A stretch of 9,809 nt of DNA, taken from NCBI GenBank assembly GCA_900555465.1, contig USLE01000026.1, positions 1 through 9,809 on the forward strand, in the 5' to 3' direction. This document shows, piece by piece, positions 1-6,435 of this stretch; the first letter of the stretch is position 1, and each line of letters opens with the position of its first letter. The DNA comes from an uncultured Butyricicoccus sp. (GTDB lineage: Bacteria > Bacillota > Clostridia > Oscillospirales > Butyricicoccaceae). Made by a program: the position numbers and the translations under genes. The notes under the pieces were generated by a model. The model had not been told where the DNA came from. It did not search any database and was given only the letters and a program-made list of their open reading frames with translations.

Positions 1-9
1 CTCCTATGG

Positions 10-39
10 AAAAGGACGCTTTATGCGTCCTTTTCTTTT
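10..39 (+). terminator. Rho-independent terminator of an upstream gene outside the window
   Basis: A perfect 10-bp stem (10-19 paired with 25-34) closes a 5-nt loop. The right arm runs into a T-rich tract (TTTTCTTTT). No coding sequence of the upstream gene is visible, so this is probably the end of a plus-strand transcript that starts before the window. The first nine bases hold nothing else recognisable. Confidence 0.75.
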
Positions 40-50
40 GCGGCATGCTA

Positions 51-59
51 TGTTATACT
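51..59 (+). promoter_or_regulatory. Extended -10 promoter for the YjdF-like gene
   Basis: TGT-TATACT fits the extended -10 pattern (TGn followed by a five-of-six match to TATAAT). It lies about 40 nt before the ATG at 101 and just after the upstream terminator. There is no good -35 box: the hexamer 17 nt upstream is TTTTCT. The call therefore rests on the extended -10 and its position. Confidence 0.5.
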
Positions 60-100
60 GTATGGCGGAAGAAAAATGTCATATATGGAAAGGAGCAACC

Positions 101-964
101 ATGTTCAGAAAAAACGCGGGACACCCCAAAGCGCCGAAAACCGCTGCGGCGCGCCGCAAACGCCGCCTGACCATCCGCGGCGTGCTGTCCTTTTTCATTG
201 TCGCAACGCTGATCCGTGCGGCATTCATGCACCGGTTCGAGAACGTCTTCGTGTGTGTGCTGTCGCTGGTGCTGTTCAGCCTGCCCATGCTGATCGAGCG
301 CAGCCTTGCGATCGATATCCCGCCGCTGATGGAGGCGATCATCTACTGCTTTATCTTTGCCGCGGAGATTTTGGGCGAGATCAACTCGTTTTATACCATC
401 ATCCCGGGGTGGGATACCATGCTGCACACGATCAACGGCTTTCTGGTCGCGGCGGTCGGGTTCTGTCTGGTCGATCTGTTCGACCGAAGCGAGCGGTTTT
501 CCTTCAAGTTGTCGCCCCTGTTTTTGGCGATCGTGGCGTTCTGCTTCTCGATGACCGTGGGCGTTCTGTGGGAATTTTTCGAATTCGGCGCGGACCAGTT
601 CCTCGGCACGGATATGCAGAAGGATTTCATCGTCCAAGAGGTCAACTCGGTTTCGCTCAACCCCTCGGGCCTGAATACGGTCGTCCATGAGCCGATCGAG
701 AGCCTTGTCGTCAACGGCGAGGACTGGATGGAATTCCCGGGCGGCTATCTGGATGTCGGCCTGATCGATACGATGAAGGATCTGCAGGTCAACTTTGTCG
801 GCGCGGTCGCTTTTTCGGTCGTCGGATTCTTTTATGTTAAGAACCGCGGCAAGGGCAAGCTCGCGGCCTCGCTCATCCCGATCGTACTCGATCCGGAGGA
901 GCAGGAAGAAAACAAAGAAAATTTGCAGAAAAATGCGCCGGACAGGGAACCGGATGAACCGTGA
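101..964 (+). CDS. DUF2238 / YjdF-like polytopic membrane protein
   Basis: A 287-aa predicted inner-membrane protein of unknown biochemical role. After a basic N-terminus (residues 9-27, many K/R) there are about six hydrophobic segments: near 28-43, 47-65, 76-93, 109-127, 138-160 and 231-247. Between and around them sit the features I associate with the DUF2238/YjdF family: WDTMLH at 104-109, the acidic WEFFEFGAD at 157-165, and DTMKDL at 223-228 before the last helix. These conserved Asp, His and Glu residues could form a metal or catalytic site, but that is inference. The C-terminal tail (262-287) is strongly charged. The start at 101 was chosen over in-frame ATGs upstream because AAAGGAG lies 5 nt before it and the protein then begins sensibly. 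The SLH gene follows after 44 nt with no terminator between, so the two may be co-transcribed. Confidence 0.82.
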   Translation: MFRKNAGHPKAPKTAAARRKRRLTIRGVLSFFIVATLIRAAFMHRFENVFVCVLSLVLFSLPMLIERSLAIDIPPLMEAIIYCFIFAAEILGEINSFYTIIPGWDTMLHTINGFLVAAVGFCLVDLFDRSERFSFKLSPLFLAIVAFCFSMTVGVLWEFFEFGADQFLGTDMQKDFIVQEVNSVSLNPSGLNTVVHEPIESLVVNGEDWMEFPGGYLDVGLIDTMKDLQVNFVGAVAFSVVGFFYVKNRGKGKLAASLIPIVLDPEEQEENKENLQKNAPDREPDEP

Positions 965-1008
965 TTCCGTCTAACCGCGCAGTACAAATGAAAAGGAGAG
1001 AACCGACT

Positions 1009-2790
1009 ATGAAAAAGCAACTTACCGCAGCGGCGCTTTCTGCGCTGATCGCGGCAGGCGCGCTGCCGATCTCCGCCTGCGCGGTTGCCGCAGACGACAT
1101 GGCGCCTGTAAAGACGCCCGCGCTCAATACTACTGACCATATCCAGTATATGAACGGCTATCAGGACGGCACCTTCCGTCCGGACGCCACCATCACCCGC
1201 GCCGAGGCCTGCCAGCTGCTGACCAGCCTGCTGGTCGAGAAGTCCGGCGGCGGCGACTATGTATTCGCGGACGTTGCAGCGGACGCATGGTATGCGGCGG
1301 CTGTTGACGAGATGACCGGCTTTTCGCTGGTAAACGGCTATCAGGACGGCACCTTCCGCCCGGAGAACACCATCACCCGCGCGGAGTTCATCGCCATCCT
1401 GACCCGCTTCCCGCATGATGATATCGGTACCGAGCAGTCCTTTGCCGATGTGCCCGCGACCCATTGGGCATACGACGCAGTACAGACCGCGCTCGCGCAG
1501 GGCTGGCTCACGGCGGCGGATGCAAACAGCACCTTCCGTCCGGACGACGCGATCACCCGCGCCGAGGTCGTGACCATCCTCAACCGCGTGCTCGGCCGCT
1601 CGGCGGACGCGGCGATGGCGGCCTCCGGCGAGGGCATCCGCGTGATGCCGGACGTGCCGGATACCCACTGGGCGTATCTGGATATGCTCGAGGCGACCAC
1701 CGACCACGAGTACGACAAGGCAAACGGCGTGGAAAGCTGGACCAGCTATGATAAGGAGACCACTACGCTTGCCGCGGGCTGGAACAACATTAACGGACTG
1801 CTGTTCCATGTGAATGCAGACAGCCAGTTTGACCGCAATACCACGGTGGACGGCCTCGAGCTCGACCGCAACGGCCGCTACACCACCGGCTCCGAGGAAC
1901 TGGACGGACTGCTGGCGGATGCAGTCGCGGGCGTTGTCACCGACGACATGACCCAGATGGAAAAGCTGCGCGCGGTCTATGACTACGCCAAGGAGACCTT
2001 CGGCTATCTGGGCATCGGCGAGGTCGACACCAGCAAGGACGGCTGGGAGATCGAGCAGGCGATCAATATGCTGAAGAATAAGCGCGGCAACTGCTATTCG
2101 TGGTCGAGCGTATTCACCTATCTGGCGCGCCAGGTCGGCTTTGACGCACAGGCGATCGCCGGCACGGGCGTTTCCCCCAAGGGCAGCGAGTCCGTACACG
2201 CCTGGACCGAGATCACGATCGACGGCGTGGCCTACACCTTTGACCCGCAGATCGAAAGCGTTTACGCTTCCCGCTACGGCGAGGATTACGACCTGTTCAT
2301 GAAAGAGTACGGCGAGGCCGAGTGGGGCTATGTCAAGTCCGAGGAGACCGAGCCCGAGCAGCCCGAAGCGCCCGAGGCGGACGCGGCACTGGTTTCCCTG
2401 ATGGAGCAGGTCTACGGCGATAAGCCGTACGGCGGCATGGTCATGCAGACCGTGCTGTATGACGGCATGGGTGCGGACGGCATGAGCCGCGGCCTGGAGT
2501 GGTACCTCGGCACGTCGGATATCGAGTTCGAGGCCGGCCTCGCATCCGAGTCCGCGATGACCTCGCAGGCGCACTCGGTCGTGCTGCTCCGCCTCAAGGA
2601 CGGCGCTGACGTAGAGGCTGCCAAGGCGAAGATCGCGGAGAACATCGACCCGTTCAAGTGGATCTGCGTGGGCGTTGATCCGGACAAGGTCCGCGTCGAG
2701 AGCAACGGCGACCTGATCTGCGTCGTGCTGGACGAAGAAAACGGCGACTACTACGCAGAGAACTTCCTGTCCTTTGCTGTCGCAGAGTAA
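1009..2790 (+). CDS. Exported S-layer-homology protein with transglutaminase-like domain
   Basis: A 593-aa cell-surface protein. Residues 1-28 form a signal peptide (KK, then a hydrophobic stretch, with a possible AVA|A cleavage). Residues 45-195 hold SLH repeats: a half unit with YQDGTFRPD at 51-59, full units at about 86-135 and 145-196, and a trailing half unit from 213 (DVPDTHW). SLH repeats normally bind pyruvylated secondary cell-wall polymers. Residues about 280-420 look like a transglutaminase/cysteine-protease fold, with C362 (GNCYSW), H397 (VHAW) and D412 (FDPQ) spaced as the usual Cys-His-Asp triad. An acidic, Pro-rich linker (445-458) leads to a C-terminal domain (458-593) that resembles DUF4358; that match is tentative. 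The start at 1009 follows AAAAGGAGAG by 8 nt and begins the signal peptide; the upstream in-frame ATGs lack this. Substrate unknown; protein cross-linking, proteolysis or a wall-related role are all possible. Confidence 0.88.
   Translation: MKKQLTAAALSALIAAGALPISACAVAADDMAPVKTPALNTTDHIQYMNGYQDGTFRPDATITRAEACQLLTSLLVEKSGGGDYVFADVAADAWYAAAVDEMTGFSLVNGYQDGTFRPENTITRAEFIAILTRFPHDDIGTEQSFADVPATHWAYDAVQTALAQGWLTAADANSTFRPDDAITRAEVVTILNRVLGRSADAAMAASGEGIRVMPDVPDTHWAYLDMLEATTDHEYDKANGVESWTSYDKETTTLAAGWNNINGLLFHVNADSQFDRNTTVDGLELDRNGRYTTGSEELDGLLADAVAGVVTDDMTQMEKLRAVYDYAKETFGYLGIGEVDTSKDGWEIEQAINMLKNKRGNCYSWSSVFTYLARQVGFDAQAIAGTGVSPKGSESVHAWTEITIDGVAYTFDPQIESVYASRYGEDYDLFMKEYGEAEWGYVKSEETEPEQPEAPEADAALVSLMEQVYGDKPYGGMVMQTVLYDGMGADGMSRGLEWYLGTSDIEFEAGLASESAMTSQAHSVVLLRLKDGADVEAAKAKIAENIDPFKWICVGVDPDKVRVESNGDLICVVLDEENGDYYAENFLSFAVAE
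1153..1565 (+). repeat. Three SLH-encoding direct repeats with an exact 180-bp period
   Basis: A conserved stretch of about 50 bp begins at 1153 and recurs at 1333, with 26 identical bases at its start. The ACCTTCCG..CCGGA and ATCACCCGC parts recur again at 1531-1560. All three are offset by exactly 180 bp, which is 60 codons per SLH unit. The repeats are within the coding sequence and keep the frame. Confidence 0.8.
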
Positions 2791-2804
2791 ACAAAAGACT
2801 GGAA

Positions 2805-2840
2805 AGGCCCGCAGCCAATTTGGCTGCGGGCCTGTTTTTA
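2805..2840 (+). terminator. Terminator after the SLH/transglutaminase gene
   Basis: A perfect 12-bp GC-rich stem (2805-2816 with 2822-2833), a 5-nt AATTT loop and then TGTTTTTA. It lies 14 nt after the stop codon and between two converging genes. It may also stop fbp transcripts on the minus strand, but the T-tract on that side is poor (TTTCC), so bidirectional action is uncertain. Confidence 0.9.
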
Positions 2841-2845
2841 TGCAG

Positions 2846-4846
2846 TTATGAGATCGGGCCGCGGACGACGGCGCCGTCCGCATTGTCCTCCTTGATCTCG
2901 CCGCGGCGGAACGCGGCAAGCAGCTCCTTGAGGTCGTCGATTGTCTGCTGGAGCGCGTGGCCGATGTCGGTCTCGCGGATGCGGATGCGGTTTTCCGAGC
3001 GGTCGAACGCCATCGAGGTGGACAGGATGTCCTTGTTATCGCGGATGGCGGTCTCCTTGCCCGGGAAGGGCTCGTGCGCGGTGATGTGGATGCCCCACGA
3101 GTCGTACACGAGCGTGTAGCCCGCGATGCCCGTGGTCGGCTGGTAGGCGCGACAGAAGCCGCCGTCGATGACGATCAGCCTGCCGCCCGCCTTGATCGGG
3201 CTTTCGCCGTCCTTGGTCTTGACCGGCACATGGCCGTTGACGATGTGGCAGTGCTCGCCCTCGAGGCCGAACTCGCGCAGGATGCGCACGCACACCTCGT
3301 CCTCGTTGTAGAACGAGTAGTACGGGTTTTTGGGCTCCGCCCAGGTGGACTGGTCGGCGATCAGGCGGCGCTCAAAGGTCGCGATGTGATCGCGGCCGAA
3401 GGAGGGCGAATTGCGCCCGCACCACAGGAACCACAGAAAATCCTTGCCGAACTGGCGCTCCGGCGTGCCTTCGCGGGCGTAGTAGCCCTCGCGTGCGACG
3501 GTTTCGCAGAAGTCCATGAGCGCCTTGCCGGACAGCTCCTGCCCGCCGAAGGAGAATTTGAGGAACTCGCCCCTGTCGTCCATCGGGATGCAGCCGTGGA
3601 ACAGCAGGTTGCCGTTAAAGCACTTATACAGCCCGCCCTTGGAATACAAAAAGCTGATGTGCCGTTGCAATTTTTCGCTGCGCAGGAAGGAATTCTTGAG
3701 CTGCACCATGAGCGCGTGCTCCTCGGGGGACAGGCGGTAGGGATCGGCCGGGTCGATGGTCGGGAAGTCGCAGTCGCGCAGCGGGTATTCGCCCGCGGGC
3801 AGCCGGACGGTCTTTTTCTCAAAGTCGATCTTGTCGAGCAGCAGGCGGTCGTCCATGTGGAAGGACGGGTTGCGTTTGATGGTCTGCCCCTCGAGCTTGA
3901 ACTGGATGACAGCGATCGCCTTGTGCATGCGCGCGGCGCGCGTGATATCCATTTTGGACTGCTCGCCCTTTTCCAGCATCTTGGGCTGGAAGCAGGACAG
4001 GTCGGAATTGCGGTAGGTCTCGTCCGCGAACAGCGCGAGCGGGCGCAGGCTGATACCGTAGCCGGTTTCGATCACGTCCAGATTGTTGTAGGTGATCGAG
4101 TTGCTCAGGACGGTCGCGATGCAGGTGCGGCTGCCGGTCGCGGCGCCCATCCACAGCACGTCGTGGTTGCCCCACTGGATGTCGACCGAGTGGTGATCCA
4201 TCAGCAGGTCCATGATGATATCCGCGCGCGGGCCGCGGTCGAAGATATCGCCCACGATATGCAGATGGTCGACCACCAGCCGCTTGATCAGGTTGCACAT
4301 CGAGATGATGAACTCCTCGGCGCGGTCGGTCTCGATGATGGAGGCGATGACCGTGTCGAAGTATTCGCGCTTGTTGTAGATGTCGTTATTCTTGTTGAGC
4401 AGCTCATTGATGATATCGCCGTTCCAGCGCGGCAGGGCGCGGCGCACCTTGGCGCGCGTGTATTTGGAGGCGCACAGGCGGCAGATCTCGAGCAGGCGGC
4501 TGAGCGTGATGCGGTACCACTCGGCGCGGTCGGGCGCGGCCTCGACCAGCTCTTCGAGCTTTTCCTCGGGGTAGTAGATGAGCGTTGCGAGGCGCGCGCG
4601 CTCGTCCGCGGGCAGGCTGTCGCGCAGCACGTTGTCCACCTTTTCGCGCACCGCGCCCGAAGCGTTGTTCAAGATATGTACAAAAGCCTCTGCCTCGCCG
4701 TGCAGATCGCTCATAAAGTGTTCAGTGCCCTTGGGCAGGCTGAGGATGGCCTGTAAATGGATGATCTCGCTGCTGGCTGCCCGTACATTGGGGTATTGCA
4801 GGGCGAGCAGGCGCAGGTATTTCTGCCGGTCAGTGCGGTTGTCCAT
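2846..4846 (-). CDS. fbp: Fructose-1,6-bisphosphatase, class III
   Basis: A 666-aa cytoplasmic enzyme that hydrolyses fructose 1,6-bisphosphate to fructose 6-phosphate and phosphate, the committed step of gluconeogenesis. Length and overall sequence fit the Firmicutes class III FBPase family (about 640-670 aa), which is unrelated to classes I and II. It has the calcineurin-like metallophosphoesterase motifs: SDLHGE at 46-51, GDIFDRG at 199-205 and GNHD at 226-229. A later NGHVPVKTKDGESP segment is followed by the IDGGF region. Mn2+ dependence is expected from the family. The ATG at 4846 has AGGAG 9 nt upstream. An ATG 8 nt further upstream is out of frame and too close to the ribosome binding site. 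The gene converges with the SLH gene (55 nt apart) and is separated from ttcA upstream by a terminator, so it is probably transcribed alone. Confidence 0.96.
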   Translation of the reverse strand: MDNRTDRQKYLRLLALQYPNVRAASSEIIHLQAILSLPKGTEHFMSDLHGEAEAFVHILNNASGAVREKVDNVLRDSLPADERARLATLIYYPEEKLEELVEAAPDRAEWYRITLSRLLEICRLCASKYTRAKVRRALPRWNGDIINELLNKNNDIYNKREYFDTVIASIIETDRAEEFIISMCNLIKRLVVDHLHIVGDIFDRGPRADIIMDLLMDHHSVDIQWGNHDVLWMGAATGSRTCIATVLSNSITYNNLDVIETGYGISLRPLALFADETYRNSDLSCFQPKMLEKGEQSKMDITRAARMHKAIAVIQFKLEGQTIKRNPSFHMDDRLLLDKIDFEKKTVRLPAGEYPLRDCDFPTIDPADPYRLSPEEHALMVQLKNSFLRSEKLQRHISFLYSKGGLYKCFNGNLLFHGCIPMDDRGEFLKFSFGGQELSGKALMDFCETVAREGYYAREGTPERQFGKDFLWFLWCGRNSPSFGRDHIATFERRLIADQSTWAEPKNPYYSFYNEDEVCVRILREFGLEGEHCHIVNGHVPVKTKDGESPIKAGGRLIVIDGGFCRAYQPTTGIAGYTLVYDSWGIHITAHEPFPGKETAIRDNKDILSTSMAFDRSENRIRIRETDIGHALQQTIDDLKELLAAFRRGEIKEDNADGAVVRGPIS

Positions 4847-4881
4847 CAGATCATGCTCCTTTCTGGTACTTCTCTTCCTTT

Positions 4882-4910
4882 AGTATGCCATAAAACGCGC
4901 AGAAACACAA
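4882..4910 (-). promoter_or_regulatory. Candidate fbp promoter
   Basis: On the minus strand TTGTGT (4910-4905) and CATACT (4887-4882) are 17 nt apart, and a TGG before the -10 gives an extended -10 character. Both hexamers are imperfect. It lies about 36 nt before the fbp ATG and downstream of the ttcA terminator, where fbp needs a promoter. Confidence 0.45.
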
Positions 4911-4922
4911 AGGGATTTGTGT
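4905..4922. promoter_or_regulatory. 18-bp inverted repeat over the fbp -35 region (possible operator)
   Basis: ACACAAA-GGGA-TTTGTGT is a perfect inverted repeat with 7-bp arms and a 4-nt centre. It covers the proposed -35 box of fbp and abuts the T-tract of the ttcA terminator. This position would suit a repressor or other regulator of fbp. No regulator can be assigned from sequence. The same bases could instead form a small hairpin in read-through RNA. Confidence 0.4.
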
Positions 4923-4963
4923 AAAAAACGGACAAGCCGCCGCCTGATTTTCAGGCAGCGGCT
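4921..4963 (-). terminator. Terminator of the ttcA-family gene
   Basis: On the minus strand a 13-bp stem with one G-U pair (4963-4951 with 4947-4935) closes a 3-nt loop. It is followed by GTCCGTTTTTTAC. It begins 7 nt after the stop codon of the gene and separates it from fbp. Confidence 0.9.
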
Positions 4964-4970
4964 GCGGGGC

Positions 4971-5714
4971 TTATTTGGGCGGGTGCTTGGGCGTTCTCGT
5001 GCGGTCGGGCGCCCAGCCCTTGAGCGGATAGCGCTGGATCGCGCCGAAGATGCGCTCGCGCAGGCCGGGCATGGTCTGCTCGAGGTTTTTGAGCAGATCC
5101 TTGATCTCCTGCCGCTTGGTGTTGCCGTCCGCAGGGCAGGGGTTGTGCACGATGGGCAGTTCGTGTCGCGCGGCGAACGAGCGGACATAGTACTCAGGCG
5201 TGTACAGCAGCGGCCGGATGAGCGTGATGCCCGTCCGGTCAAGATAGGTCACGGGCTGAAAGCAGGAGATACGCCCCTCGTAAAACAGCGAGAGCATATA
5301 GGTCTCGACCACGTCGTCAAAATGGTGGCCGAGCGCAACCTTTTTGCAGCCCGCGGCCTTTGCGGCCTCGTGCAGCGCGCCGCGGCGCATCTTGGCGCAC
5401 AGCGCGCAGGGGTTTTCCTCCTTGCGGATATCGAAGATGATCGGCCCGATCTGGGTCGGGATGCGGATGTACTCGACGCCCAGCTCGTCGCACAGCGCTC
5501 CGACGGGGGAAAAGTCCATCTCCGCATAGCCCATCTCGAGCGTGATTGCGACGACCTCGAACTTCTTGGGGTAGAACGCGCGCAGCTTTGCCAGCGCGAC
5601 CAGCAGCGCGAGCGAGTCCTTGCCGCCGGACACGCCGACCGCGATGCGGTCGCCGTCCTCGATCATATGGTAGTGGTCCACCGCGCGGCGGACGTAAGAG
5701 AGCATTTTCTGCAT
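4971..5714 (-). CDS. ttcA: TtcA-family tRNA 2-thiocytidine synthetase (PP-loop ATPase)
   Basis: A 247-aa cytoplasmic ATP-dependent sulfur-transfer enzyme. TtcA proteins adenylate cytidine 32 of certain tRNAs and replace its oxygen with sulfur, using a [4Fe-4S] cluster. The PP-loop SGGKDS is at 29-34, and the GHHFDDVVET motif is at 129-138. Cysteines C103 and C106 (PCALC) and C193 (NPCPADGNTKRQEIK, 191-205) match the three cluster ligands known in the family. The start at 5714 has GAGG 8 nt upstream. An ATG three codons later is less well placed, and the long in-frame extension upstream to about 6200 crosses the promoter region and overlaps rplM, so it is rejected. The basic, Pro-rich C-terminus (236-247) is not part of the core. 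Family assignment is firm; the exact tRNA substrate is inferred, because Firmicutes carry TtcA-like paralogues. Confidence 0.88.
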   Translation of the reverse strand: MQKMLSYVRRAVDHYHMIEDGDRIAVGVSGGKDSLALLVALAKLRAFYPKKFEVVAITLEMGYAEMDFSPVGALCDELGVEYIRIPTQIGPIIFDIRKEENPCALCAKMRRGALHEAAKAAGCKKVALGHHFDDVVETYMLSLFYEGRISCFQPVTYLDRTGITLIRPLLYTPEYYVRSFAARHELPIVHNPCPADGNTKRQEIKDLLKNLEQTMPGLRERIFGAIQRYPLKGWAPDRTRTPKHPPK

Positions 5715-5758
5715 GGTTTGTGCCTCGTTTTTCTGTGTTTTTGCGTAAATACCTATTA

Positions 5759-5787
5759 TATATACCAGAAAACCGTCCTGCGGGCAA
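5759..5787 (-). promoter_or_regulatory. Promoter of the ttcA-family gene
   Basis: Minus-strand TTGCCC (5787-5782) and TATATA (5764-5759) are separated by 17 nt. A TATAAT overlaps the -10 region at 5760-5755. The proposed -10 lies about 45 nt before the ATG at 5714. It is divergent from the rplM promoters. Confidence 0.6.
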
Positions 5788-5801
5788 CTGCAAATTTTGA
5801 A

Positions 5802-5829
5802 TTGCAAAGTGAGAATAAGAGAGTATAAT
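5802..5829 (+). promoter_or_regulatory. Possible distal promoter upstream of rplM
   Basis: TTGCAA (5802-5807) and a perfect TATAAT (5824-5829) are 16 nt apart on the plus strand. Transcripts from here would have a leader of roughly 155 nt before rplM. The -10 sits inside the purine-rich 10-bp repeats, so the match could be partly accidental. Confidence 0.35.
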
Positions 5830-5860
5830 AGAGATATAAGGAGAATAAAAGAGATTGCAT
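5811..5860 (+). repeat. Five 10-bp phased purine-rich units
   Basis: Five consecutive decamers all begin with GAG: GAGAATAAGA, GAGTATAATA, GAGATATAAG, GAGAATAAAA and GAGATTGCAT. The first four share a GAG-(A/T)-(A/T)-TAA-like pattern; the fifth has decayed. The period equals about one helical turn. No coding function is evident. The stretch lies between the divergent ttcA and rplM promoters. Confidence 0.6.
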
Positions 5861-5890
5861 CGGATTTGCAATAAATTTTGAAAATTCCGC

Positions 5891-5919
5891 TTGACTTGCG
5901 CAAACCGATGTGTTTTAAT
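5891..5919 (+). promoter_or_regulatory. Main rplM-rpsI promoter
   Basis: TTGACT (5891-5896) and TTTAAT (5914-5919) are 17 nt apart, and TGT immediately before the -10 adds an extended -10 element. Transcription would start near 5926 and leave a leader of about 65 nt before rplM. The spacer contains the palindrome TTGCGCAA (5896-5903). Confidence 0.75.
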
Positions 5920-5923
5920 AGAT

Positions 5924-5968
5924 ATGCTCGCTTGGAGCGCATGAAAATGTTGTCAAATATATTTTTGA
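5924..5968 (+). promoter_or_regulatory. rplM 5' leader, possible autoregulatory structure
   Basis: The leader starts with a small hairpin (GCTC 5926-5929 with GAGC 5935-5938, flanked by ATGC/GCAT-like bases). It then has a weak second inverted repeat (TCAAA 5953-5957 with TTTGA 5964-5968) ahead of the GGAGG at 5979. L13 leaders that bind ribosomal protein are known in Firmicutes. I cannot confirm from memory that this matches that family, so the call is only a suggestion based on position. Confidence 0.25.
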
Positions 5969-5991
5969 TAGAATAAACGGAGGAAAGAAAC

Positions 5992-6420
5992 ATGTCTACT
6001 TTTATGGCTAAGGCAGAGACTGTCGAGCGTAAGTGGTATGTGCTGGACGCTGCGGGCAAGCCGCTCGGCCGCACCGCTGCTACCGCCGCCATGCTGCTGC
6101 GCGGCAAGCACAAGGCTGAGTTCACCCCCCATGTCGACTGCGGCGATTTCGTTATCGTCATCAATGCGGACAAGGCGGTTCTGACCGGCAAGAAGCTCAC
6201 CCAGAAGTACTACCGTCACCACACCGGCTGGGTCGGCGGCCTGAAGGAAGTTCAGTACAAGACCCTGATGCACGAGAAGCCGGAGTTTGCAATGCAGCTC
6301 GCGGTTAAGGGCATGCTGCCGAAGAACTCGATCGGCCGCCAGTCCGCTACCCGTCTCAAGGTTTACAGCGGCGACAGCCACAACCATCAGGCGCAGAAGC
6401 CCGAAGTTTGGGATAAGTAA
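5992..6420 (+). CDS. rplM: 50S ribosomal protein L13 (uL13)
   Basis: A 142-aa structural protein of the large ribosomal subunit that binds 23S rRNA and is an early assembly protein. The length and the family landmarks are typical: [15 protein letters not shown] near 15-29, the [12 protein letters not shown] segment at about 30-41, [13 protein letters not shown] near 73-85, and [12 protein letters not shown] near 106-117. GGAGG lies 8 nt before the ATG. rpsI follows after 15 nt, the classic rplM-rpsI pair. Compared with neighbours, codons such as GGT, CGT, GCT and GTT are more frequent, as expected for a highly expressed gene. Confidence 0.98.
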   Translation: MSTFMAKAETVERKWYVLDAAGKPLGRTAATAAMLLRGKHKAEFTPHVDCGDFVIVINADKAVLTGKKLTQKYYRHHTGWVGGLKEVQYKTLMHEKPEFAMQLAVKGMLPKNSIGRQSATRLKVYSGDSHNHQAQKPEVWDK

Positions 6421-6435
6421 GGGAGGAACTAACTG

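Noticed and set aside
832..2919. Minus-strand open frame of 695 codons opposite the SLH gene
   Set aside because: It has no recognisable domains and a low-complexity Arg/Ala/Val-rich translation. It runs across the terminator and neighbouring genes. GC-rich codon use of the real gene on the other strand explains the lack of stops.
2957..4756. Plus-strand open frame of 599 codons opposite fbp
   Set aside because: fbp is unmistakable on the other strand. The plus-strand translation is biased (Asp, Val, Ala, Arg) without any motif, and no ribosome binding site is seen.
5855..5881. Tiny TTG-started peptide (8 codons) after GGAG at 5840
   Set aside because: It has a rare start codon, a very short length and no coding signal. 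It most likely results from the purine-rich repeats.
5715..6200. N-terminal extension of the TtcA-family protein to 409 aa
   Set aside because: The extension would cross the intergenic promoter region and run antisense through the start of rplM. It encodes no family sequence, and a good ribosome binding site exists at the internal ATG at 5714.
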